Below, in pieces: positions 42,844-52,412 of a stretch of DNA of 64,000 bases. Numbering within the stretch: the first letter of the stretch is position 1; every line of letters starts with the position of its first letter. Under the pieces are notes generated by a model, which was not told the origin of the DNA, ran no database searches, and saw only the letters and a list, made by a program, of their open reading frames with translations. A program made the translations under genes and the position numbers. The stretch spans positions 42,477-106,476 of the forward strand of contig JAIBBE010000145.1 in assembly GCA_019694835.1 (NCBI GenBank). Reading direction: 5' to 3'. This DNA comes from Fimbriimonadaceae bacterium (GTDB lineage: Bacteria; Armatimonadota; Fimbriimonadia; Fimbriimonadales; Fimbriimonadaceae).

Positions 42844-43971
42844 CTACTCGTCCGACGGGTCATCCCACTGATAGTGGTACGCAGAGGTTCGTGGCCGACC
42901 GGCACGAAGTGTCTCGCCGTCAATCTTCTCAAGACCAATCGGCTGAACTCCGGCAAGCGAACCCAACTCGGCGGCGAGGACCTGCGAGTGTGTCGTGACC
43001 CATAGCTGGGATAAGTCCATCGCCTTGTGGAGCAGCCGCGCCAAAGGCAAATAGAGCGACTCGTGAAGGCTGTTTTCGGGTTCGTTGAGCACCAGAAGCG
43101 GGGCCGGTGTCGGGCTGAGCAGGGCGCCGAGCAGACATAGATAACGAAGCGTCCCATCCGAAAGCTCGACCCCTTCCATCGGCCTAAAGACTCCGGGGAA
43201 GCTCACGGAGATTCGGAACGCCGCGTCGCCGCCGGTCACGAGCAAGGCCGAGCCGGGGAATGCGTCCCCGAACGCCTGCATCAGGGTATCTCCGTCGCCA
43301 TTCTCGAAGATGGTCTGAATCGCTGCGGCAAGGTCGGACCCGTCACCCGCCAGCACCCATGTGCGAACTCCTGGCTGTGCCGCTCGGACGGGCGAAGTCC
43401 GGTCGACGCGGAATTCGTGATAGAACCGCCACTTCAAGATGATGCGGCGCAACTGATCGAGCGCGGGGTAGTTCTCCGGGTCGAGGATCTGGTCGAACAC
43501 CGACTCTGCGCTGGAGAGCCGCAGCGTGAACGTGTCAATCGTCCCGTCGACCTTGCGGATCTTGCAGGAGTTGACGTTCCGGTCCAAGACCATGATTTTC
43601 TTGCTGCCCTGGATCAGATCGATGGTCTCGCTAACCACGCGGGGTTCGTTCTTAAAGGCGGTCGGGTTGCTCGGATCAGGCGGCGGCTTTCCGATCACCA
43701 GGTTGTAGCGATAAGCATCGACATCTACGCCGACCTCGATTCGCTGCGGGCCCTTGCCCTGGCCAGCCCAGAACGCCGATGGCAGCCCACCTTCGTCGAG
43801 CAAGGCGCGGGCCAGTCGACCGGAGGCGGCCGCGCGAAGGAGGCCGATGGCCTGATACAAGTTGCTCTTGCCGCACCCATTCGCTCCGACTACGATGTTC
43901 GCCCGCTTGAGCGGCAGCGTCAGCTCTCGTATCGACCGATACCCCTTGATCCGCAACTCGGTTACGGGCAT
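42844..43971 (-). CDS. AAA-family ATPase (RecF/SMC-like head)
   Basis: 375 residues. 'ELRIKGYRSIRELTLPL' leads to Walker A 'GANGCGKSN' (29-37); a signature-like 'ELSDGTLRYLCLLGA' and Walker B 'LLVLNEPENSLHE' follow, and 'LWVTTHSQVLAAEL' is the H-loop. This is the AAA_21 'predicted ATPase' group, ABC-ATPase-like and DNA-associated, with biological role undefined; some members are defence components. It has no nuclease domain and no partner gene here, so a defence role is not claimed. Start by CATACT six bases upstream. Confidence 0.85.
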   Translation of the reverse strand: MPVTELRIKGYRSIRELTLPLKRANIVVGANGCGKSNLYQAIGLLRAAASGRLARALLDEGGLPSAFWAGQGKGPQRIEVGVDVDAYRYNLVIGKPPPDPSNPTAFKNEPRVVSETIDLIQGSKKIMVLDRNVNSCKIRKVDGTIDTFTLRLSSAESVFDQILDPENYPALDQLRRIILKWRFYHEFRVDRTSPVRAAQPGVRTWVLAGDGSDLAAAIQTIFENGDGDTLMQAFGDAFPGSALLVTGGDAAFRISVSFPGVFRPMEGVELSDGTLRYLCLLGALLSPTPAPLLVLNEPENSLHESLYLPLARLLHKAMDLSQLWVTTHSQVLAAELGSLAGVQPIGLEKIDGETLRAGRPRTSAYHYQWDDPSDE

Positions 43972-43977
43972 GGCTGG

Positions 43978-43983
43978 AGTATG
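43978..43983 (-). promoter_or_regulatory. CATACT -10 box, 6 bases before ATG 43971
   Basis: Leaderless-spaced hexamer, divergent from the DinB-like gene's promoter 19 bp away. Confidence 0.65.
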
Positions 43984-44002
43984 GCGGATGCGTCTCTCGG
44001 GG

Positions 44003-44008
44003 TAGAAC
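44003..44008 (+). promoter_or_regulatory. TAGAAC -10-like box, 6 bases before GTG 44015
   Basis: Weaker hexamer but at the same six-base spacing. Confidence 0.4.
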
Positions 44009-44014
44009 TTCGGT

Positions 44015-44485
44015 GTGATCGAACAGGCGAGAGCTGACTTCCTCCAGGCTCAACAAGGCTTGATCCGGGCACTCGACAAGACACCCCCCGAGCGGCTGAA
44101 GTGGTCGCCATCGGACACCGCCCGAAGTCCCCTCGAGGTCGCCGCGCATGCCGCGCTCGCGGCCGGCTCCATGCTCGGCAACCTGACCGGCGACACCTTC
44201 GCCATCCCCACGACAGCAGAAGCCGATGTGTATTTCCGACAGGCCGAGCAGGCGCTTGACAGCCGCGACAAGGTGGTCGAATGCCTCGAACGAAACAGCC
44301 AGGCCTACCTTACGTGGCTCGAAACCGTGACCCCGGAAATTCTGGCGACGCAAATGAAGGTGCCGTTCGGTTTTGGTGAGGTACCGATGACGGCCGGGAT
44401 TTCGTTCATGGCCGCCCACCTCAACTGGCACGCCGCCCAGATTCACTACATTCAAACGATCTACGGCGATCGTGACTGGTTCTGA
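44015..44485 (+). CDS. DinB-family protein
   Basis: 156 residues, four-helix bundle by pattern. 'EVAAHAALAAGSMLGNL' and 'FMAAHLNWHAAQIHYIQTIY' supply the metal-binding His residues; DinB/YfiT proteins act as metal-dependent thiol transferases or hydrolases, but most are uncharacterised. Start GTG 44015 with TAGAAC six bases upstream; its promoter is back to back with the AAA gene. Terminated by a strong hairpin shared with the chemoreceptor gene. Confidence 0.8.
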   Translation: MIEQARADFLQAQQGLIRALDKTPPERLKWSPSDTARSPLEVAAHAALAAGSMLGNLTGDTFAIPTTAEADVYFRQAEQALDSRDKVVECLERNSQAYLTWLETVTPEILATQMKVPFGFGEVPMTAGISFMAAHLNWHAAQIHYIQTIYGDRDWF

Positions 44486-44486
44486 A

Positions 44487-44510
44487 GGGGCCAGAGCAAA
44501 GCTCTGGCCC
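44487..44510. terminator. hairpin between convergent DinB-like and chemoreceptor genes
   Basis: GGGGCCAGAGC-aaa-GCTCTGGCCC, at least 10 bp of stem, within 10 bases of both stop codons, followed by TGTT on the plus strand. Confidence 0.8.
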
Positions 44511-44519
44511 TGTTAACCC

Positions 44520-46451
44520 TTACGCCGCGATCTTGAGGACGGGGGCGGCACCGGCTTCGGTCTTGAACTGAGCGACCAGGCTGCTCAGGTTCTCGGATTC
44601 GCGCGCAAGGCTCGAACTCATGTTCGCAACCTCCGACGCGCTGGCCGTCTGCTCCTCGACCGCAGCGGTCACTTGCTGAGCGGAGGCGCTGACTTCTTCG
44701 GTCGTCGCGCTCATCTGCTGAGCGGCGGCGGCGGTCTCTTCGCTCACCGAGGCCACGCTCGTAATGGCGTTGGTCACGGTGTCGGAGTTGCGGCGCATGT
44801 CTTCCACCGCCTTCTCACTGCGCTCCGAGAGATCGCGGACGGCGTTGATCGCTTCTTCGATCGCTCCGAGTGCCTTGCTCGCGGCGTCGCTGTGAGTTGT
44901 TCCTTCGCTGACTTCGCGGGCACTGGCTTCCATCGCGGAAATCGCGCTGGCAACCCCGGTGCTGACGTTCTCGATCAGTCCGGCAATCTCCTTCGTCGCT
45001 TCGCTGGATCGCTCGGCAAGCTTGCGGACTTCGTCAGCGACGACGGCGAAACCGCGACCCTGCTCCCCTGCTCGCGCCGCTTCGATCGCTGCATTGAGTG
45101 CAAGGAGGTTCGTCTGCTCGGCAATTTCGTCGATGGTCTGGACGATCGCGCCGATCTTTTCCTGCTGCTCGCCCAGGTCTCGGACTGCTTCGGCTGACGC
45201 GGTCACCTGCTTCTGGATTCGATCCATGCTGGTGATCGTGTGTTCGACCGCTTCGGCTCCGTCTTCGGCGACGGTGGTAGCCCGTCGGGCGGCTTCCTGC
45301 TGTTCTTGGCTGCCCTTGAGGACGGTGTCGATGGCTTCGGCCAACCGTTCCATCGCCGCCGACGCTTCGGTAGCGTTGCCGGCGAGTTGCTCGCTGGCCC
45401 GGGCAATCTGCTGACTGGCGGTTGCCGTCTGGTCGGCGGCTTGCGAGACGTGAGTGATGGTCCGCGCCATCTCGCTCGAAACTTCTGCTGATTCGGACGA
45501 AGCGAGGCTGAGCTGGCCCGACGCCTCGGAAACTCGATTGGCACTTTTGCCGACCGTGCGAACGAGTTCAGAGAGGTTCTCCTGAGCGTTGGTGAGGTCC
45601 TCAATCACCTTTTGGGCCATGCCGAGCATTGTATTGAACTGGCGGCCCAAGTGGCCAATCTCATCGTTGGAGCGGATTTCGACCGGCGTCGTAACTGGCG
45701 TTGTTCGAAGCGTGAGGTCGCCTCGGCACATGGCTTCAATGGAGTTGCCCACGCCGGTCAGACAGCATTCGGTCAAGCTCTTGAAGCGTGCCGAGAGATC
45801 GGAGACGGGCCCGAGAATGCCACGGTTGATCCGAACCGTTGCGATTCCGATGGCGACGACGCCAACGGCAATGATGCCAAACGCCCAGTTGCGATCGGTC
45901 TCATAGATGCCGAGCGAGTCTTCGTGGGCATTCTTCGCCTCGGCGAGCTGGAACGCCACGAGATTCGAGATCTGATTCGAAATGGGATCAATTGCAGGAT
46001 ACAAGTCCTGTCGACAGAAGTCGGCCAAAGCCTGCTTGTCCTGTCGCTCCATGATGCCTTCGACCTTCGAAATCGTCGAGTTGGCAGTGGCCATCAAAGG
46101 CTTCGCAGCCGAGACGAGCTCGGCTTCTTTAGCTCCCAACTTCCCACCCGAATACGTGGACCACGTCGAATCAATGGTCGAACGGGCCTCATGGATGTTC
46201 TTCAGGCCCTCCTCGAAGGTCATCGACCCGGCACGGACCTTATGGCACGTATCCACAATATTGACGGCGTACATGTCGGCCACCGTCTTGAGCGAATTGA
46301 GAGGGACGACGCGCTGTCCATACATGTCGTTTAGCGCCTTGTCAATCTCTGCCATACCGACCAGTCCGCGCCATCCAACGACAACTGCGACAAGCACTCC
46401 GAGGCCCATCCCTAGCCCCAACTTCCATCCAAGTTTCATGTTTTGCATCAT
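44520..46451 (-). CDS. methyl-accepting chemotaxis protein
   Basis: 643 residues. TM1 about 9-30, a 4-helix-bundle periplasmic domain (about 35-185), TM2 ('[17 protein letters not shown]', about 190-207), a HAMP region, then a long coiled-coil signalling domain with the hairpin tip '[20 protein letters not shown]' and '[17 protein letters not shown]'. Senses an external ligand and modulates CheA. ATG 46448 is the better-spaced start behind GGAG; 46451 is an adjacent in-frame ATG. No che genes nearby. The cluster's only chemoreceptor in this window. Confidence 0.95.
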   Translation of the reverse strand: MMQNMKLGWKLGLGMGLGVLVAVVVGWRGLVGMAEIDKALNDMYGQRVVPLNSLKTVADMYAVNIVDTCHKVRAGSMTFEEGLKNIHEARSTIDSTWSTYSGGKLGAKEAELVSAAKPLMATANSTISKVEGIMERQDKQALADFCRQDLYPAIDPISNQISNLVAFQLAEAKNAHEDSLGIYETDRNWAFGIIAVGVVAIGIATVRINRGILGPVSDLSARFKSLTECCLTGVGNSIEAMCRGDLTLRTTPVTTPVEIRSNDEIGHLGRQFNTMLGMAQKVIEDLTNAQENLSELVRTVGKSANRVSEASGQLSLASSESAEVSSEMARTITHVSQAADQTATASQQIARASEQLAGNATEASAAMERLAEAIDTVLKGSQEQQEAARRATTVAEDGAEAVEHTITSMDRIQKQVTASAEAVRDLGEQQEKIGAIVQTIDEIAEQTNLLALNAAIEAARAGEQGRGFAVVADEVRKLAERSSEATKEIAGLIENVSTGVASAISAMEASAREVSEGTTHSDAASKALGAIEEAINAVRDLSERSEKAVEDMRRNSDTVTNAITSVASVSEETAAAAQQMSATTEEVSASAQQVTAAVEEQTASASEVANMSSSLARESENLSSLVAQFKTEAGAAPVLKIAA

Positions 46452-46581
46452 CTACTCCAGTTCCAAGGTTCAACCCATACGGGTACCTTTGGCCGTTGAT
46501 GCGATGATCTTTAGGGCTGGCCAGCAATATTTTTTAGCGAACACTCGTCGGTAGGTGAAAATAGGACTGAGTGTTTTGCAG

Positions 46582-47550
46582 CTACCAGGCAAATCCTTCC
46601 GGCGAAGGTTTGTACCCTGGGAAGATCGCGTCGATGCGTGCCAACGTCTCCTCTGAGATCTTGATGTCCAGAGCCTTCATCGTTCCCGATAGCTGCTCCC
46701 CGGTCCTCGGTCCAATGATCGGCGACGTGACCGCCTTCTGATGCAGCAGCCAGGCCAGCCCAAGGTCTGCTGGGGACTCTCCAACCTCGCGGCAGAGATC
46801 CTCCCATGCCTGAAGTTGAGGCCGATGTTCGTCAACCTGCTTCTGGATCGCCTCGGAAGCTCGCCGACCCGACTCGATCTTCTCCAAGACCCCACCGAGC
46901 AGGCCACCAGCAAGCGGGCTCCATGGCATGACGCCGAGGCCATAGTTCTCGCAGGCCGGAAGCACATCGAGTTCGACCATGCGACGGTTCAGGTTGTAGA
47001 CCGGCTGCTCGGAGACGAGTCCGAGGAAGTTACGGGCTTTGGCTCGCTCGTTGGCCTGTGCGATATGCCATCCGGCGAAGTTGGACGATCCGACATAGAT
47101 GACCTTGCCCTGCTGAACCAGCAGCTCCATCGCCTGCCACACCTCTTCCCAAGGCGCCTCGCGCCAAACGTGGTGCATCTGATAGAGGTCTAGGTAGTCG
47201 GTCTGGAGGCGTCGCAAACTGTCGTCGCAAGCCCTGCGAATATGAAGGGCCGAGAGGCGGCTGGTATTGGGCCAGTCTCCCATATCACCGTAGACCTTGG
47301 TCGCGAGAACGATCTTTCCCCGTCGTCCACCGCCTTTCGCGATCCATCGCCCAATGATCTGCTCGGTCAGACCTTCGCCCTTCTGCCAGCCGTAGACATT
47401 GGCCGTATCGAAGAAGTTGAGCCCAAGGTCAAGCGCTTGGTCCATGATCGCATGGCTGTCGGTCTCAGAAGTGTGGGGGCCGAAGTTCATGGTGCCGAGA
47501 CAGAACCGACTCACTTTGAGGGCGGTGCGACCGAGGTTAACGTACTGCAT
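46582..47550 (-). CDS. aldo/keto reductase
   Basis: 322 residues, a TIM-barrel NADPH-dependent oxidoreductase. Catalytic tetrad Asp48 and Tyr53 ('FFDTANVYG'), Lys85 ('LATKVYG') and His126 ('YQMHHVW'). 'SNFAGWHIAQANERA' and 'VSEQPVYNLNRR' are the conserved AKR blocks, and 'TSPIIGPRTGEQL' is the NADP-binding loop, close to the YajO/AKR11-12 type. Substrate unknown. Start by TAGACT six bases upstream. Confidence 0.93.
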   Translation of the reverse strand: MQYVNLGRTALKVSRFCLGTMNFGPHTSETDSHAIMDQALDLGLNFFDTANVYGWQKGEGLTEQIIGRWIAKGGGRRGKIVLATKVYGDMGDWPNTSRLSALHIRRACDDSLRRLQTDYLDLYQMHHVWREAPWEEVWQAMELLVQQGKVIYVGSSNFAGWHIAQANERAKARNFLGLVSEQPVYNLNRRMVELDVLPACENYGLGVMPWSPLAGGLLGGVLEKIESGRRASEAIQKQVDEHRPQLQAWEDLCREVGESPADLGLAWLLHQKAVTSPIIGPRTGEQLSGTMKALDIKISEETLARIDAIFPGYKPSPEGFAW

Positions 47551-47556
47551 AGCCTC

Positions 47557-47562
47557 AGTCTA
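47557..47562 (-). promoter_or_regulatory. TAGACT -10 box, 6 bases before ATG 47550
   Basis: TAnnnT-type hexamer at leaderless spacing. Confidence 0.6.
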
Positions 47563-47613
47563 CGCACGAAGCCAATGATCGTGCTGTGGTTTACCGAAAC
47601 GACATGGGAGGAG

Positions 47614-47641
47614 CCTCTGCGTGAGAATCCTCACGCAGAGG
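47614..47641 (-). terminator. hairpin after the matrixin gene
   Basis: CCTCTGCGTGAG-aatc-CTCACGCAGAGG, perfect 12-bp stem with a 4-base loop, 36 bases past the stop. No T tract follows. Confidence 0.6.
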
Positions 47642-47677
47642 ACGCCAGGGCGTGTGCAGAAAAGGCTGAGTAAAAGT

Positions 47678-48469
47678 CTAGCTAGCCCGCTGTCGTCGCC
47701 GCCGTGCGATCCAAGCAACGCCCATTCCGACGCCCAGCAGCGTCGCTGGCTCAGGTACCGGGCCGTAAATGTGGGTGATACCCTCGATGTCGTCCGCCGA
47801 GAGCGTCCGCTTTCCGCCGTCGTAGCTGGCACCCATGACCGAACCCACCACGTCGGAGTGTCCGAGCCCAAGCGCGTGGCCGACCTCGTGCAGCAACACC
47901 GTATGCAGGTCGTAATCGACGCCGTCGTCGTCATCAAACGGGTCGTCAACCCAAAGCTTGGTGATGTTGACGTGGACATCTCCTGTCAACGTGCCACCAG
48001 GGCCGTAGAGCGCTTCGGTGCCGGGCAGATACGCATGGCCAAGGACCGTGGCGCTGTCGAAACCTCCGATGACGCCGATGCGAATGTCGCCGAGATGCCC
48101 GCCCATCGCTTTTGGTGCTCCACCCGAGACATGGCCGTCCATCACGGGCCCGAGCGCCGTGAGTCCGCACACGGATGCCCAGGTTTCAAAGACATCCGTG
48201 ATGATCGCGATCTCTTCCGTCTCTGATGGGGTGCCGAGGAGCACACCGAAGTCGCCGGTGAGGATTCCACCATGCGTTTCGTAGCTCGTAATCCCGAGTC
48301 CGCCACCCATGATCGACCAAGTGACGAAGCCGGGCGTGCCCTCGTGGCCCGCGAGATGAGTGGCCACGTCGGGCCCCATCCCCCACTTGGTACCGAGGGT
48401 CGTAAAAGCCTGGGAGGGAATGGCCGCAGCAAGGGCGGCGATGCATATCCAAAGTCGTGAGTCTTTCAT
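47678..48469 (-). CDS. matrixin-type metalloprotease with PEP-CTERM signal
   Basis: 263 residues. Signal peptide 1-21 ('LWICIAALAAAIPSQA'). Catalytic 'HEVGHALGLGHSD' (His194, Glu195, His198, His204) with a downstream Met-turn ('SVMGASY'), the matrixin (M10) arrangement without a hemopexin tail. C-terminus 'VPEPATLLGVGMGVAWIARR', the PEP-CTERM sorting signal. A secreted zinc protease attached to the surface or matrix. Start ATG 48469 with AGGAAG; the longer start at 48499 adds 10 polar residues. Confidence 0.9.
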   Translation of the reverse strand: MKDSRLWICIAALAAAIPSQAFTTLGTKWGMGPDVATHLAGHEGTPGFVTWSIMGGGLGITSYETHGGILTGDFGVLLGTPSETEEIAIITDVFETWASVCGLTALGPVMDGHVSGGAPKAMGGHLGDIRIGVIGGFDSATVLGHAYLPGTEALYGPGGTLTGDVHVNITKLWVDDPFDDDDGVDYDLHTVLLHEVGHALGLGHSDVVGSVMGASYDGGKRTLSADDIEGITHIYGPVPEPATLLGVGMGVAWIARRRRQRAS

Positions 48470-48610
48470 GTTCTTCCTGCGATGGACCTTGGACTCCATT
48501 CCCTGGATGCTTGCCTGCTATCGTCGGAAGCACAAGAAAAAACCTAGTAGTTATCCCAGCACATTGGACTGAAGCGCCGAGCGAGCCTCTAGGTCTCACG
48601 ACCTACGCCA

Positions 48611-49540
48611 CTAGTCGTCGCGTTTGATCCGGCGCACGACGAGGCGTCCTGAACGATCGACGGTAGCCTTGACTTCCACCCAATCTCCACGGCGAGGCGA
48701 TTTGCGAAACTCAGCCCTGGACAGATCGAGCCGGAGGCCATCAAGCGACCCGTTCGCATCGAGACGACCATCGATCTCGATTTCAGCACCGACCGGCACC
48801 GGTGCGGCCCTACCATCTGGTGCCTTCGCCCCCTGATCGATGAACGCCTTGAGCAATGCGACCTCCTCGCGATCAAGGGCGGATTTGCCGTCGGCGGGCA
48901 TGCGCAAACGAGAGAGGCCTGTTGCGGTCCGAAACACTTGACTGGCCGCCGCCATCCCGGGCACGAGGACCGCGTGCTCGCCTCCGCGCAACATGCCTTC
49001 GTAGGTGTCCAACCGAAGACCGGCCGAAGGACCACCCTGAAGCCCGTTTGCTGAGTGACATCGAATGCAGTGCCGGTCGAGAATGGGCTTGATGTGGGCG
49101 AACGTCACGGGTTCGCCCGGCTTGGGTTTGGCAGGCAATCCAGCAACGGCCCCACCGTTCTTAGCCCCGGCTGCAATCCAGGCCTCGATACGCTGGATCG
49201 ACGCGTTTGGTAGGGGGTCGCCTCCCATCGGCATCGATGGCTTGATGATGCCTCGGAGCCGCTTGATAATGAGGCTGTCGGCAGGCTTACCCGAAGCAAT
49301 CGCTGGGCCAGACCTTCCTCCCCTCATGAGGGCTTCGTATGACTCTATGCTCAATCCGCCGCTCTTAGTTGCGTTCGAATGGCAGCCAATGCACGACTCA
49401 GCGAGAATCTTGCCGACCTCGCCAAAGGTCGGCTCAGAAGCCTTTCCCCTTGCCGTTGGACTTAACACTCCTGCAAAGAGTAGCGCTGATCCGCCGAGCA
49501 GACCGAACGGAGAATATTGAGGTGTAGGGCGTGCCTTCAT
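48611..49540 (-). CDS. secreted protein with two cytochrome c-type (PSCyt1-like) CxxCH sites
   Basis: 309 residues. N-terminal signal ('GLLGGSALLFAGVLS'). Two related domains: 'ILAESCIGCHSNATKSGGLS' (about 45-64) and 'PILDRHCIRCHSANGLQGGP' (about 151-170), each with CxxCH followed by 'GxLxLDSYEALxRGG'-like sequence, as in planctomycete-type cytochrome c (PSCyt1). The C-terminal 60 residues look like an OB-type beta domain ('GDWVEVKATVDRSGRLVVRR'). Probably periplasmic electron transfer; partner unknown. Isolated gene. Confidence 0.85.
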   Translation of the reverse strand: MKARPTPQYSPFGLLGGSALLFAGVLSPTARGKASEPTFGEVGKILAESCIGCHSNATKSGGLSIESYEALMRGGRSGPAIASGKPADSLIIKRLRGIIKPSMPMGGDPLPNASIQRIEAWIAAGAKNGGAVAGLPAKPKPGEPVTFAHIKPILDRHCIRCHSANGLQGGPSAGLRLDTYEGMLRGGEHAVLVPGMAAASQVFRTATGLSRLRMPADGKSALDREEVALLKAFIDQGAKAPDGRAAPVPVGAEIEIDGRLDANGSLDGLRLDLSRAEFRKSPRRGDWVEVKATVDRSGRLVVRRIKRDD

Positions 49541-49647
49541 AGCATATAAGGGACTCAGTATGAGCGTTTGATACGGCCGTCTTCAGTAGTCCTGATGTTT
49601 CGTTCGAATTTCGCTCAACCTCGCGGCGCAGCGCGCCTGGCCAACGT

Positions 49648-50412
49648 ATGGTGGTCATGCTCGATCGCACCACCATGATTGATCGCTTAAAAGCCGCCCT
49701 TACCCCCAGCGACCGATTTCGCGCCGCTTGGCTGGGAGGATCAGACGCAACCGGACGGGCCGATGAGCGATCCGACATTGACCTGATGGTCGTGGTTCAA
49801 GACGGGCAAGTCGAGGCGGCAGTGGAGCAAGTCGAAAACGCCATCCGTGAACTCTCACCGATTCGAGTGAGTTACCGCATGCCCATGCCGAACTGGCATG
49901 GGTTCCACCAAGCCTTCTACCAGCTTGAAAAAGCCCCCGAAGACCTGATGATCGATTGGCTGATGATGGAAGTCGGCCAAGTGCATCCGTGGTTCGAGGT
50001 TGAGCGGCATGGCACGCCGGTGGTGCTGTTCGACAAGGACGGCCTCATCTCAGAAGCCCATGTTGATCGCAAGGCCATCGACGAGACGATCCAGAAGAAG
50101 GTGAGGGACATCATCACGAAATACCGACTCTTTCGGCACCTGCCCGTGAAATGCGCTGAGCGCGGCCTTCCTCTGGATGCGATTGGGTTCTACCAGCCGA
50201 TGATCGTACGGCCTCTGGTGGACCTTGCCCGTAGCCTGCACTGCCCCGAGCGGCATGACTACGGCCTTCGGTACTTGAGGGACGATCTGCCGGCTGACCT
50301 CTACCAGCGGCTGGCGCTGATCGCTTATCCAGCTACCGTCGAACAAATCCCGTTCCTCGCGAGGGAAGCGAACTTGCTTTTCGACGAATTGGCGGCTAGG
50401 TGCGGGGCTTGA
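49648..50412 (+). CDS. nucleotidyltransferase-fold protein
   Basis: 254 residues. 'WLGGSDATGRADERSDIDLM' has the GS(x)nSDxDL pattern of Pol-beta-type nucleotidyltransferases (here GGSDATG and DID), followed by helical sequence to the end. Similar stand-alone proteins include minimal nucleotidyltransferases of MNT/HEPN modules and antibiotic nucleotidyltransferases, but no HEPN partner is visible here. Start ATG 49648, though 49657 and 49675 are possible and none has clear signals. Overlaps the convergent protease gene by 17 bp. Confidence 0.75.
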   Translation: MVVMLDRTTMIDRLKAALTPSDRFRAAWLGGSDATGRADERSDIDLMVVVQDGQVEAAVEQVENAIRELSPIRVSYRMPMPNWHGFHQAFYQLEKAPEDLMIDWLMMEVGQVHPWFEVERHGTPVVLFDKDGLISEAHVDRKAIDETIQKKVRDIITKYRLFRHLPVKCAERGLPLDAIGFYQPMIVRPLVDLARSLHCPERHDYGLRYLRDDLPADLYQRLALIAYPATVEQIPFLAREANLLFDELAARCGA

Positions 50413-52342
50413 CGAGCATCAACTGATCAAGCTGAAGCTGCCCGCCAGCGGCTACCCCAGTGGTATCGATGTACACGTACACCGAACCCTCGAAGTCGAT
50501 GAACTGACTTAGACCTGTGATCGGGATCGTGGTTGTCGTCATCGAACTGGGTGCCGCACCAGAGTAAACGAGGGTGAACGACCCGTACGGGTAGCTCGCG
50601 CTCGACCAGTTGTAGAGGTAGATGTTCTCGGTTCCACCGCCGGTGTAGCTTCGCCGAATCGTCAGATTCGAGCCATTCTGCGCCGAAGCGGGTGCCGCGA
50701 CGACCCGGCGGATCGAGGCCTCGACGATGATTCGCTCATCATCCCGGCGTCCACAGGTCGAGGCTTGGCCGTCGGCGGCAACCATTCGCGCGAACGTTCC
50801 GTTGTTTAGGGTCGCACCGTGGGTGCACGCCTCAACGGCTGGGTATTGCGTCTGCGTCGTGCTGCTGATGGCCTGAGTGGCGACGGTCACTCCATCGACC
50901 TTTACCACTAAGGTGCCCATGACCGGCGGCAGGGCAACATCGATCCAATCTCGTGACCGCGCAACAACCTTGAGCTTCTTGCCGGAGAGCGTTACATCGA
51001 GCACACGGGGAGCCTGGAACCCACGTCCGTAAATCCGGATCGTTCCTGTCAGGGCTGGATTCGCTCGGTTCACGAGTGGCTCGGCGGAGATGGGGGTGAT
51101 GTAGCGGACCAGCGGCGACTTGCCGGGGGCGGGACTGCCAAGAATGGCGTTCATCGCTGCCTGCGAGTTGATCTTGCCGAAGTTGCAGTACTCGCCGTAG
51201 GGGGCTTGGTTGACAGCCGTAGCCGTATCCTCGATTGCGGCGCGCACCTGGCTATTGGTCGCAGAAGGATTGGCACCGAACAGGAGAGTGGCAAGGCCGG
51301 CAACGTGGGGGCAGGCTCCGCTGGTTCCCGCGAATCCACCGGTGTAGCCGTTGCCGGTAGCCGTCGTGGTCAAACTCGTGCCGGGAGCCGCCACGTCGAC
51401 CCAGGTGCCGAAGTTCGAAAAGCCCGCCTTGTTGTCGGAACTGTTGGTTGCCGCCACCGAGACGACGTTTTCGTAAGCAGCCGGATAATAGGGATAGTTC
51501 GTGTTTTCGTTGCCTGCGGCGGCGACGGGGACGATGTTACTGGTCCAACAGTAGTCGATTCCCAGTCGTTCGGCGTGGCTGACGCGGTCACTAAAGTAGC
51601 TCATCGAGAGCACGCGCGCCCCATTGTGGGCCGCATAAATGTAGGCGGGGACGAGGTAGGAGTCGTACAAGTAGCCGCTGTTGTTGCAGCACTTCAGCCC
51701 CATGATTCGGGCACGTGGGGCAACCCCGGTGACGCCGGTGTTGTTGTCTTGTACGGCTCCTATGAGGCCCGCGCACGCGGTGCCGTGGCCGAGCGGGTCG
51801 TCGGTGACGGGGTCCAAGTAGACGAAGTCGTAACCGTTCCGGTCGTCGATGTAACCATTGCCATCGTCATCGATGCCGTTGCCTGCGATCTCGTCGCTGT
51901 TGACCCAGATGTTCGCCGCGAGGTCGGGATGGGCGACCTCCAGCCCGGTATCGATAAGAGCGACCTGGGTTGCTGTTCCGAAGGAAAGGTCCCAAGCGAG
52001 GTCGGCCTTGATCGTGCGCATGTGCCACTGATCTCCCCAAAGCGGATCGTTGGGGGTGTATGCCGGTCGTTTGGCATAGTCGAAGTCGGCCCGGGCAATT
52101 CCTGGACGCCCGCTGAGGGCCTTCTTGCCGTCGGCAACTTCGCCAACCGGAACCCGTACGACCACATAACCGATGGCCGGGATTCTCCGGATGATCTCGT
52201 ATCCGGCCTCCGCGATCGACTTCGCGGCAAGATCGGAGTTCACCTGGACCATCAGCCGCTCGGGATTCACCTGCGCCCCGCCGACATCAATCGGTTTCTC
52301 CGTATTCAGGGTCGAAGCAGCCAAAAGATAAGTTGCAAGCAT
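50396..52342 (-). CDS. subtilisin-family (S8) secreted serine protease
   Basis: 648 residues. Inhibitor-like propeptide (about 20-90), then the catalytic triad Asp131 ('VALIDTGLEVAHPD'), His186 ('GHGTACAGLIGAV') and Ser341 ('GFAGTSGACPHVAGLATLL'), with oxyanion Asn279. A downstream TIG-type domain ('RANPALTGTIRIYGRGFQAP') and a C-terminal beta domain follow. N-terminal signal is weak ('MLATYLLAAS'). Degrades proteins outside the cell or in the periplasm. TATCCT lies 8 bases before the ATG. Its upstream flank is the family B repeat cluster. Confidence 0.92.
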   Translation of the reverse strand: MLATYLLAASTLNTEKPIDVGGAQVNPERLMVQVNSDLAAKSIAEAGYEIIRRIPAIGYVVVRVPVGEVADGKKALSGRPGIARADFDYAKRPAYTPNDPLWGDQWHMRTIKADLAWDLSFGTATQVALIDTGLEVAHPDLAANIWVNSDEIAGNGIDDDGNGYIDDRNGYDFVYLDPVTDDPLGHGTACAGLIGAVQDNNTGVTGVAPRARIMGLKCCNNSGYLYDSYLVPAYIYAAHNGARVLSMSYFSDRVSHAERLGIDYCWTSNIVPVAAAGNENTNYPYYPAAYENVVSVAATNSSDNKAGFSNFGTWVDVAAPGTSLTTTATGNGYTGGFAGTSGACPHVAGLATLLFGANPSATNSQVRAAIEDTATAVNQAPYGEYCNFGKINSQAAMNAILGSPAPGKSPLVRYITPISAEPLVNRANPALTGTIRIYGRGFQAPRVLDVTLSGKKLKVVARSRDWIDVALPPVMGTLVVKVDGVTVATQAISSTTQTQYPAVEACTHGATLNNGTFARMVAADGQASTCGRRDDERIIVEASIRRVVAAPASAQNGSNLTIRRSYTGGGTENIYLYNWSSASYPYGSFTLVYSGAAPSSMTTTTIPITGLSQFIDFEGSVYVYIDTTGVAAGGQLQLDQLMLVKPRT

Positions 52343-52412
52343 TACCTTCTAGGATAGCGGAAGAAGGCGGTTAGTTCACCCCGAACTCTTGCCCGGTCTA
52401 CTTCAATCAAGC

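Noticed and set aside
42844..43971. OLD-family or Gabija-like defence ATPase
   Set aside because: The chain ends after the ABC-type ATPase with no TOPRIM or nuclease domain, and no partner gene is next to it.
49648..50412. MNT/HEPN toxin-antitoxin pair
   Set aside because: Only the nucleotidyltransferase half is visible; no HEPN gene adjoins it.
51206..52357. 383-codon open frame antisense to the subtilisin gene
   Set aside because: Val/Gly/Arg-rich with no motif, opposite the complete catalytic triad on the other strand.
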